This document shows, piece after piece, positions 1-4,353 of a stretch of DNA of 5,614 nucleotides. How positions within the stretch are numbered: the first letter of the stretch is position 1; each line of letters begins with the position of its first letter. A model generated the notes under the pieces. That model had not been told where the DNA came from and did not search any database. It was given only the letters and a program-made list of their open reading frames with translations. Both the position numbers and the translations under genes were made by a program. The DNA comes from an uncultured Clostridia bacterium (GTDB lineage: Bacteria; Bacillota; Clostridia; TANB77; CAG-508): the NCBI GenBank assembly GCA_934149115.1, contig CAKPDW010000072.1, positions 1 through 5,614 on the forward strand, in the 5' to 3' direction.

Positions 1-165
1 TTTGGAAGTATTTTAAATATTGTTGAAGAAAAAGCACCATTACATAAAAATGTTACTACTAGTCAAGTTGGGGATGTTGCAACATTTTTATTATCAAATA
101 TGTCAAGCTGTGTTACAGGTCACGTACTTTATGCAGATAATGGTTATAATATAATGGGAGTTTAA
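1..165 (+). CDS. fabI: Enoyl-[acyl-carrier-protein] reductase FabI, C-terminal fragment
   Basis: This is the last 54 codons of a gene that begins outside the window, read in frame 1 to a TAA at 163-165. The family reduces the trans-2-enoyl-ACP double bond with NAD(P)H in the last step of each fatty-acid elongation cycle, in the cytosol. The fragment carries the characteristic FabI tail: an APL-x-x-NVTT segment, then VGDVATFLLSNMSS, then VTGHVLYADNGYNIMG. In this short-chain dehydrogenase family that tail covers the last helix and strand near the cofactor and tetramer interface. The catalytic Tyr and Lys lie upstream and cannot be checked. A full FabI is about 255 residues, so roughly 200 are missing. 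Many Clostridia use the unrelated FabK instead, so FabI is a mild taxonomic hint. No terminator is visible between it and the next gene. Confidence 0.88.
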   Translation, partial: FGSILNIVEEKAPLHKNVTTSQVGDVATFLLSNMSSCVTGHVLYADNGYNIMGV

Positions 166-174
166 GTAAAAATA

Positions 175-203
175 TTGCATATTTTGTCAAAAAGATATAC
201 AAT
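175..203 (+). promoter_or_regulatory. Possible sigma-A promoter for the HAD-family gene
   Basis: A TTGCAT box (175-180) lies 17 bases from TACAAT (198-203). The -10 matches the consensus in 5 of 6 positions, but the -35 in only 3. Transcription would start near 210 and leave a leader of about 25 bases. With no terminator after fabI, read-through from upstream is an equally good explanation. Confidence 0.35.
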
Positions 204-234
204 AACCACAGAATAAAAGAATAGAGGTTTTGTT

Positions 235-726
235 ATGAAAGTTATATTTTTAGATGTAGATGGCGTATTAAATTCTGACGAGTATATTGCAAGAACAATA
301 AAAGAAAAAACTTTAGGAATTTTTGCTGATGTAGATACTGATAAGATAAGGCTTTTACAACAAGCAATTCAAGCTACCGGAGCAAATATAGTTTTATCTA
401 CTTCATGGAGATATTCTAAAAGAATAGGTTCATTAAAAGAATTATTAGGTTTATATGGCATTTATACTGATTCAACTCCATGCATAAATCAAGAACGTGG
501 AACAGAAATTAGAACATGGCTTAATGAACATCCAGAAGTTGAAGATTATGTTATTTTAGATGATGAAGTACATGATACTTTTGATGATGAGATGATGGGA
601 AAATTAATAAAAGTATCTGAAAAAGAAGGTAGAGGAAAAGGACTAGGAGTTGGCTTGATGCCTTCAGATGTAGAAGAAATTATTAATAGGTTAGGAAAAG
701 AAAGAGGAATAGATAGAGAAAGATAA
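235..726 (+). CDS. HAD-fold hydrolase of the Swiss Army Knife RNA repair-like type
   Basis: The protein has 163 residues and is soluble, with no signal peptide. Three HAD-superfamily motifs are visible. Motif I is DVDGVLN, with the predicted nucleophile Asp7 and acid/base Asp9. Motif II is LSTSWR (residues 54-59). A late ILDDE (107-111) would supply the Mg-binding acidic pair. The order, short length, SWR motif and RGTEIRTWL segment (88-96) fit the family annotated as 'HAD domain in Swiss Army Knife RNA repair proteins'. Such domains are predicted phosphatases, possibly acting on polynucleotide ends, but stand-alone members have no established substrate. A motif III lysine is not obvious. The start is supported by AGAGG at 223-227, seven bases upstream of ATG. 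It converges with the RelA/SpoT-like gene across a shared hairpin. The HAD fold is very likely; the RNA-repair role is only a family label. Confidence 0.8.
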   Translation: MKVIFLDVDGVLNSDEYIARTIKEKTLGIFADVDTDKIRLLQQAIQATGANIVLSTSWRYSKRIGSLKELLGLYGIYTDSTPCINQERGTEIRTWLNEHPEVEDYVILDDEVHDTFDDEMMGKLIKVSEKEGRGKGLGVGLMPSDVEEIINRLGKERGIDRER

Positions 727-734
727 AAATAAAA

Positions 735-770
735 AAAGACCAGTGTTGTTTAAAAACAAGGCTGGTCTTT
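735..770 (-). terminator. Rho-independent terminator of the RelA/SpoT-like gene, possibly bidirectional
   Basis: A perfect 9-bp stem AAAGACCAG (735-743) / CTGGTCTTT (762-770) encloses a second stem, TTGTT (746-750) with AACAA (755-759). A 2x2 internal mismatch separates the two. Read on the minus strand, the stem runs into seven T and then ATTTTT, the U-tract of a strong intrinsic terminator. This tail overlaps the stop codon of the HAD gene. Read on the plus strand only TTT follows before CAC, so termination of the HAD gene here would be weaker. A small CTCC/GGAG hairpin (773-786) followed by CTTTTT may add to it. Confidence 0.82.
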
Positions 771-791
771 CACTCCGAACAGGGAGCTTTT

Positions 792-805
792 TAGTGAGAC
801 AAAAA
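792..805 (+). repeat. Left arm of inverted repeat bracketing the RelA/SpoT-like gene
   Basis: TAGTGAGACAAAAA at 792-805 is the exact reverse complement of 1877-1890. Allowing one extra A, the match extends through the following TA. The arm lies ten bases past the stop codon of the minus-strand gene and before its terminator hairpin, so it is part of the 3' untranslated RNA. Confidence 0.75.
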
Positions 806-815
806 ATAATTATAA

Positions 816-1853
816 TTATAATGAGATGTTATTCATTCGACGGTGGTAGAATACCTTTTCAAAATGAATGCCGTCTTTGTCATTGGATTCGTTTCGATAA
901 TTAGTAAAGAAACGAATATTAGTTTCTTCGAGTTCCTCTTTTGTCAAATTAAAAACTTTTGAGTACATTTTAATTTTGTCTTTATGAACGTCATGAGATG
1001 CATTAATATCATTTTCAGCATGATTATCCATCATCCAGGTTCTAAACTGGATTTCAATTTTTACACCAGGTAAAATTGTAGATGTATTTTCAATACCAAG
1101 AACGATATGGATTGACTGATATCCGTTTTCCTTTGGCTGAAAGTAAAATTTCATATTATTTTGCAAATGTTTTAATAATGCGAAATCTTCTTCAGTAGGA
1201 AGTTGAATATCTGGGTACTTAGCAGGATCAAATTTGCTTGGATCATCTTTTCGTGATAATGGTTCCAAAGCAAATGGAATCTGCAACAAAGTTTTAATCC
1301 TGTATTGAGAAAAATTATCAAATTTTTCAATATACTTCAGAAAATTTTTCCTATCCTGTCTGTTCAAGTTACACAGTACGTTTACAACTTTGGATAAAAG
1401 AAAGCACGTTGTGTTCATGCCTTCATGCAAAATGAATCTAATACCGAACCGGTCCATTATTTGTGATGGATCAAATTCATCTGATAATTTTAGCAATTTG
1501 GCAAGTTCACTTTCAAGTGATTTGCGTCTAGCAATAATATCTACATCAATTGCCGATTGATATTCTGAATTCAACCATGCAACGATATACATACAAACAT
1601 GTAAAATTTCAGATACAATATTTGTAGTCTGAAAAGTCTGCTTGCGAGCTAGAATGCTTTTTTCCAACTTATCCAAAAAGTAATCTAAAATTGCTTCATC
1701 AGTTTCATTCTGTGAATCAAAATTCTGTACATGTTTGAGTAAATTTTCTTCTACTTCAACAGCATTTACAGAAGCTTCCTGAGTTGAAACTACGTAATTT
1801 GCGTGAATCATTTCTGCCATCTCGTGTGACATTGTCATTTTAGTTTCTTTCAT
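816..1853 (-). CDS. RelA/SpoT-domain nucleotide (pyrophosphokinase) synthetase, atypical, synthetase-only
   Basis: The protein has 345 residues. The family moves pyrophosphate from ATP to a nucleotide 3'-OH, usually making (p)ppGpp. Seen here: ARRKSLESELAKL (108-120), resembling the ATP-side RIKS motif; MDRFGIRF (133-140) with the predicted catalytic Asp134; PKENGYQSIH (240-249); EIQFRT (267-272) with Glu267; and HAEN..ASH (278-287). Residues 1-105 show no HD hydrolase motif, and no TGS or ACT domain follows, so it is neither a long Rel nor a compact ~210-residue small synthetase. About 100 residues separate Asp134 from the NGYQS block, against roughly 45-50 in Rel. The RXKD/EXDD site before that block reads NNMK instead. 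The start is fixed by AAGGAGG (1863-1869) nine bases upstream. Codon use differs from its neighbours (8 of 14 Arg are CGN), suggesting transfer. The gene is monocistronic with its own promoter and terminator. Product (ppGpp, ppApp or tRNA modification) is unknown. Confidence 0.85.
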   Translation of the reverse strand: MKETKMTMSHEMAEMIHANYVVSTQEASVNAVEVEENLLKHVQNFDSQNETDEAILDYFLDKLEKSILARKQTFQTTNIVSEILHVCMYIVAWLNSEYQSAIDVDIIARRKSLESELAKLLKLSDEFDPSQIMDRFGIRFILHEGMNTTCFLLSKVVNVLCNLNRQDRKNFLKYIEKFDNFSQYRIKTLLQIPFALEPLSRKDDPSKFDPAKYPDIQLPTEEDFALLKHLQNNMKFYFQPKENGYQSIHIVLGIENTSTILPGVKIEIQFRTWMMDNHAENDINASHDVHKDKIKMYSKVFNLTKEELEETNIRFFTNYRNESNDKDGIHFEKVFYHRRMNNISL

Positions 1854-1876
1854 GTAGTATTGCCTCCTTGATGCTA

Positions 1877-1890
1877 TTTTTGTCTCACTA
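1877..1890 (-). repeat. Right arm of inverted repeat bracketing the RelA/SpoT-like gene
   Basis: TTTTTGTCTCACTA on the plus strand (1877-1890) is the reverse complement of 792-805. It lies in the 5' leader of the minus-strand gene, between the predicted transcription start (about 1904) and the Shine-Dalgarno, only seven bases from the latter. Its outer end overlaps the start-site palindrome by two bases. Confidence 0.75.
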
Positions 1891-1905
1891 TAGATAAAAT
1901 CTATA
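1889..1905. promoter_or_regulatory. Palindrome at the predicted start site of the RelA/SpoT-like gene (operator candidate)
   Basis: TATAGAT-AAA-ATCTATA is a perfect inverted repeat with 7-bp arms and a 3-bp centre. It begins six bases downstream of the -10 box of the minus-strand promoter and so covers the expected transcription start. That is the classic position for a repressor operator. The regulator is unknown. As RNA it would form only a weak AU-rich hairpin. Confidence 0.5.
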
Positions 1906-1910
1906 AAATT

Positions 1911-1938
1911 ATTATAGCATAAATTTCCTAAAAATCAA
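1911..1938 (-). promoter_or_regulatory. Extended -10 promoter of the RelA/SpoT-like gene
   Basis: On the minus strand, TTGATT (1933-1938) lies 16 bases from a perfect TATAAT (1911-1916). The -10 is preceded by TGC (1917-1919), giving a full extended -10 element. The transcript would start near 1904 and have a leader of about 50 bases ending in a strong AAGGAGG. This is the best-matching promoter in the window. Confidence 0.75.
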
Positions 1939-1968
1939 AGAGTACGCGAAAAATAAGGTTGATTTTTA
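1929..1968. repeat. Inverted repeat between the divergent promoters
   Basis: TAAAAATCAA (1929-1938) and TTGATTTTTA (1959-1968) are perfect reverse complements, 30 bp apart from start to start, or about three helical turns. The left arm contains the -35 box of the minus-strand promoter. The right arm lies 12 bases upstream of the -35 of the perR promoter. The arms are AT-rich, so chance is possible, but the position suits a paired regulator site. Confidence 0.4.
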
Positions 1969-1980
1969 TTCTAAAAACTA

Positions 1981-2009
1981 TTGCAAAAAAAAAATTGTTA
2001 TGATATAAA
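1981..2009 (+). promoter_or_regulatory. Probable promoter of the perR–rubrerythrin operon
   Basis: TTGCAA (1981-1986) lies 17 bases from TATAAA (2004-2009), which is preceded by TGA to give an extended -10. Transcription would start near 2016, just before the palindrome at 2018-2032. No good Per box (TTATAATNATTATAA) overlaps it; the best overlaps reach about 9 of 14 positions. Confidence 0.6.
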
Positions 2010-2017
2010 TAGAAAAG

Positions 2018-2032
2018 TAGGAATTGTTCCTA
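2018..2032 (+). promoter_or_regulatory. Palindrome/hairpin in the perR leader
   Basis: TAGGAA-TTG-TTCCTA is a perfect 6-bp inverted repeat at the predicted 5' end of the perR transcript, followed by five T (2033-2037) and then the Shine-Dalgarno. It could be an operator just downstream of the start site, a 5' mRNA-stabilising hairpin, or a weak attenuator. Confidence 0.4.
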
Positions 2033-2037
2033 TTTTT

Positions 2038-2044
2038 AAAGGAG
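2038..2044 (+). promoter_or_regulatory. Shine-Dalgarno that fixes the perR start at 2054
   Basis: AAAGGAG lies nine bases before ATG 2054. A longer reading frame opens at a TTG at 2024, but that codon lies inside the leader palindrome and has no ribosome site. The Fur-family homology also begins after 2054. Confidence 0.8.
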
Positions 2045-2053
2045 CTTAATTAT

Positions 2054-2446
2054 ATGGAAAATTATTCAAAACAAAGAGAAGAAATAATGGAAGTTTTAAA
2101 AAACAGCTATGATCACCCTACAGCAGAAGAAATTTATCAGAGAGTGAAGAAAAATGGCTCAACTTCAAGCAGAGGAACTGTTTATAGAAATTTGAAATTG
2201 TTAGTTGAGACAAACCGAATACTAAAAATTTCTATGCCTGGATTGAAAGATAGATATGATTTTATTAGAAAAAAACATAGCCATTTTATTTGTACACAAT
2301 GTAATAGAGCAATTGACTTTGAATATGATTTTGAAATTGAAGCTTTGAAAAAAATATTAAGTACAGACGCATATTTTATAGATGAAAATAGCATAACTAT
2401 ATCTGGAATATGTAAAGATTGTACTAATAAAAATATAGGAGGGTAA
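2054..2446 (+). CDS. perR: PerR-type peroxide-sensing Fur-family repressor
   Basis: The protein has 130 residues. The N-terminal half is the Fur winged helix, with HPTAEEIY (21-28) and the recognition-helix signature RGTVYRNL (40-47). The C-terminal half carries two CxxC pairs (Cys80/83 and Cys120/123), which form the structural zinc site. The regulatory metal ligands of Bacillus PerR are all matched: His21, Asp69, His75, His77 and Asp88. Asp88 is telling, because PerR proteins have Asp there while Fur iron sensors usually have Glu. In PerR, iron-catalysed oxidation of the metal-ligand histidines by peroxide releases the repressor from DNA. Context agrees: rubrerythrin starts three bases after the stop, and its ribosome site lies in the final perR codons. 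The protein is shorter than Bacillus PerR (about 145 residues) at the N terminus. It could be renamed if functional data showed iron or zinc control. Confidence 0.85.
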   Translation: MENYSKQREEIMEVLKNSYDHPTAEEIYQRVKKNGSTSSRGTVYRNLKLLVETNRILKISMPGLKDRYDFIRKKHSHFICTQCNRAIDFEYDFEIEALKKILSTDAYFIDENSITISGICKDCTNKNIGG

Positions 2447-2449
2447 AAA

Positions 2450-2989
2450 ATGGAATTAAAAGGATCAAAAACAGAGAAAAATTTAATGGAGGCTTTTGCT
2501 GGAGAATCACAAGCAAGAAATAAATATACTTATTTTGCTAGTAAAGCTAAAAAAGAAGGATATGAGCAAATTGCAGCTATATTCCAAGAAACAGCTGATA
2601 ATGAAAAAGAACATGCTAAAATGTGGTTTAAATTATTAAACGGAGGAGATATTCCTTCAACAGAAGAAAATTTATTAGCAGCAGCAGAAGGTGAGAATTT
2701 TGAATGGACAGATATGTATGAGAAAATGGCTGAAGAAGCTAAAGAAGAAGGATTTGACCATATAGCCTTCTTATTTACAGAAGTTGCTAAAATAGAAAAA
2801 GAGCATGAAGCAAGATATAGAAAATTATTAGATAATGTTAAAGATGGAAAAGTTTTTGAAGCAGGAGAAGTTAAAATATGGAAATGCAGAAATTGTGGAC
2901 ATATTGTAGTTGGAACAAAAGCTCCAGAAGTTTGTCCTGTATGTGCACATCCAAAAGCTTTCTTTGAAATCAAAGCTGAAAATTATTAA
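2450..2989 (+). CDS. rbr: Rubrerythrin, NADH-linked peroxide-reducing di-iron protein
   Basis: The protein has 179 residues, close to the usual ~190. Rubrerythrins reduce hydrogen peroxide to water in the cytoplasm of anaerobes, taking electrons from NAD(P)H through rubredoxin-type partners. Residues 1-135 form the ferritin-like four-helix bundle. Its di-iron ligands are seen as Glu19 in AGESQARNKY, ExxH at Glu52/His55, a Glu-rich helix at 95-100, and ExxH at Glu116/His119. Residues 143-172 form the C-terminal rubredoxin-like knuckle, with CxxC pairs Cys146/149 and Cys162/165. The domain order (di-iron first, rubredoxin last) is classical rubrerythrin, not the reversed form. AGGAGGG (2437-2443) gives a strong ribosome site with a six-base spacer, consistent with high expression. 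It forms an operon with perR and is closed by the terminator at 3011-3041, so PerR control is very plausible. Confidence 0.95.
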   Translation: MELKGSKTEKNLMEAFAGESQARNKYTYFASKAKKEGYEQIAAIFQETADNEKEHAKMWFKLLNGGDIPSTEENLLAAAEGENFEWTDMYEKMAEEAKEEGFDHIAFLFTEVAKIEKEHEARYRKLLDNVKDGKVFEAGEVKIWKCRNCGHIVVGTKAPEVCPVCAHPKAFFEIKAENY

Positions 2990-3010
2990 TAAATTAAATA
3001 TGATTATTTT

Positions 3011-3041
3011 AGGAGATGAATTTTTGTTCATCTCTTTTTTT
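3011..3041 (+). terminator. Rho-independent terminator of the perR–rbr operon
   Basis: GAGATGAA (3013-3020) pairs perfectly with TTCATCTC (3027-3034) around a six-base loop and is followed directly by seven T (3035-3041). It begins about 20 bases after the rubrerythrin stop. Confidence 0.92.
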
Positions 3042-3054
3042 ATAAGTGAAAATA

Positions 3055-3069
3055 CTATAAATATTATAA
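3055..3069. promoter_or_regulatory. Weak Per box-like sequence
   Basis: CTATAAATATTATAA matches the Bacillus Per box consensus TTATAATNATTATAA in 12 of 14 defined positions. It lies just past the rubrerythrin terminator and about 90 bases before the -35 of the surface-protein promoter. The surrounding DNA is extremely AT-rich, so such a match can arise by chance. Confidence 0.2.
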
Positions 3070-3111
3070 AAATATCAAAATAAAATAAAATAAAAATGCA
3101 TTGATAACAAG

Positions 3112-3140
3112 TTACCAAATTGGCATGGCAAAAATGGTAA
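3112..3140. promoter_or_regulatory. Nested dyad upstream of the surface-protein operon (operator candidate)
   Basis: An outer inverted repeat TTACCA (3112-3117) / TGGTAA (3135-3140) encloses the near-palindrome TTGGCATGGCAA (3120-3131), which pairs in 5 of 6 positions. The two share almost the same centre (3126 and 3125.5). It is the only GC-containing island in an otherwise A/T intergenic region, and it lies 19 bases upstream of the candidate -35. No known binding motif is recognised. Confidence 0.4.
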
Positions 3141-3158
3141 AAAAACTAAATATTAAAT

Positions 3159-3186
3159 TTGTTTATGATAATATATGTAATATAAA
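3159..3186 (+). promoter_or_regulatory. Possible promoter of the surface-protein operon
   Basis: TTGTTT (3159-3164) lies 16 bases from TATAAA (3181-3186). The start would be near 3193, leaving a very short leader before the ribosome site at 3197-3201. Overlapping AT-rich sequences such as GATAAT (3167-3172) could also serve as the -10, so the exact position is uncertain. Confidence 0.35.
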
Positions 3187-3210
3187 ATCAAAAGAAAGAG
3201 GAAAAAAATT

Positions 3211-4335
3211 ATGAAGAAAACAAAAGTGTTATCAATATTAATAATATTGTGTATGATGTTTAGTGTAGCGTTACCTATGTTTACGAATAGAGTTTACGCA
3301 GTGACTAAAAATGAAGTAACACTAAATTTTGAAGGGGGAATTATTCATGATGGCTATGTAGAATATAGAAAAATAGCAAATGTGCAATTATTCAAAGGCG
3401 ATGAGTTAGTTACTAATATTTCAAATAATATTGTAATTGATTTAAATGAGGCAGAGTATAAGTTTGTAATTGAGGAAATTAAAGATACAAGTCTTTCTGC
3501 TATCAATGCACCCATAAAATTAAACATTAATAATGAGTATTATCCTATTATTACATCAATACCAGAAGGAAGTAAATCTACATTCAAATTAGAAACAAGT
3601 AAATTTAGTGGAACATTAGATGTTAAATTTGAAAGAACAAATGTTGCTATTAATACAAAGGTTGAAAATGTTTATGAGAATACAACATCAAAAGGTATAA
3701 TTGATTTGACTGATGGAAAAGAATATGTAATTGATTTTTCTAAAACTGATGACTTAACAAATGGATTAAAGACATTCGCAGATTTAGATAAAACACTATA
3801 TTATAAAAGAGACAATGAGGGTCTATTAACAACAGAAAATGAAAGTGAAGCAGTTATAAAAATAGTTGGAAATATAGAAAAAAACAATGCAATCTTAACA
3901 GCGGTAAATGTTGGAACTAAAAAAAGTGATAATTTTAAAGGAGTTCATACTAAATATACAGGATCTAAATTAGAGTACAAGGGAACAGAAGATGGTATTA
4001 TAAATGAAATAAGAACTGATTATTATACTAAATGTACTTATGAGTTTACATTTAAGTATGCCAAAGAGCAGTCTGGTTCAGAGGTTGAAGTAGACGAAAA
4101 AGATAAAAATACTGGAGCTAGTGATAATAGTTCTAATTCTTCTGATATTTCTGAAAAAAAAGAAGAAGCTAAAACAGAGATTGTTAGTAAAAAAGAAAAT
4201 GCTAATGCAGCAGAGAATAGTTCAAATCCAAAAACAGGTGATAATGTTATAGTATATTTTGTCCTATTCACAATTGCTATAGCAGGAATAATTACATTAG
4301 TAATAGTTAATACAAAAAGAAAAAAGAAAAAATAA
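3211..4335 (+). CDS. Sortase-anchored (NPKTG) secreted surface protein, function unknown
   Basis: The protein has 374 residues. It begins with a signal peptide: KKTK, a hydrophobic stretch (7-23) and probable cleavage after VYA (28-30). The extracellular part (31-285) is rich in beta-forming and charged residues and matches no family I can name. An Asp/Ser/Lys/Glu-rich, probably extended linker (286-338) would span the wall. It ends with a complete cell-wall sorting signal: NPKTG (339-343), a membrane segment (about 346-366) and the basic tail KRKKKK. Sortase would cut between Thr and Gly and join the protein to peptidoglycan. The start is supported by AGAGG (3197-3201), nine bases upstream. 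It is followed after 18 bases by another NPKTG protein, so the two form an operon and may act together. Location is near certain; function is unknown. Confidence 0.85.
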   Translation: MKKTKVLSILIILCMMFSVALPMFTNRVYAVTKNEVTLNFEGGIIHDGYVEYRKIANVQLFKGDELVTNISNNIVIDLNEAEYKFVIEEIKDTSLSAINAPIKLNINNEYYPIITSIPEGSKSTFKLETSKFSGTLDVKFERTNVAINTKVENVYENTTSKGIIDLTDGKEYVIDFSKTDDLTNGLKTFADLDKTLYYKRDNEGLLTTENESEAVIKIVGNIEKNNAILTAVNVGTKKSDNFKGVHTKYTGSKLEYKGTEDGIINEIRTDYYTKCTYEFTFKYAKEQSGSEVEVDEKDKNTGASDNSSNSSDISEKKEEAKTEIVSKKENANAAENSSNPKTGDNVIVYFVLFTIAIAGIITLVIVNTKRKKKK

Positions 4336-4353
4336 AATACAAGGGGAAAAAAA

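Noticed and set aside
792..1890. Insertion sequence or transposon
   Set aside because: The bracketed gene is a RelA/SpoT-type synthetase. No transposase or recombinase, and no target duplication longer than TA, is visible, so the inverted repeat alone does not support calling an IS.
735..1920. Toxin–antitoxin operon of the toxSAS type
   Set aside because: toxSAS toxins are normally paired with an adjacent antitoxin gene. Here the leader (about 50 bases) and the gap to the terminator (45 bases) leave no room for a second gene, and no antitoxin domain is apparent in the protein.
1981..2016. Per box overlapping the perR promoter
   Set aside because: The best alignments to TTATAATNATTATAA match only about 9 of 14 positions, which is expected by chance in this base composition.
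2024..2053. Ten-residue longer PerR start at TTG 2024
   Set aside because: The TTG lies inside the leader palindrome, has no ribosome site, and adds residues outside the Fur-family homology. ATG 2054 has AAAGGAG at good spacing.
2530..2973. Minus-strand reading frame opposite rubrerythrin, and similar antisense frames at 2182-2394, 2828-3118 and 4038-4466
   Set aside because: They lie opposite well-supported genes, have no recognisable domains or ribosome sites, and have composition explained by the sense strand.
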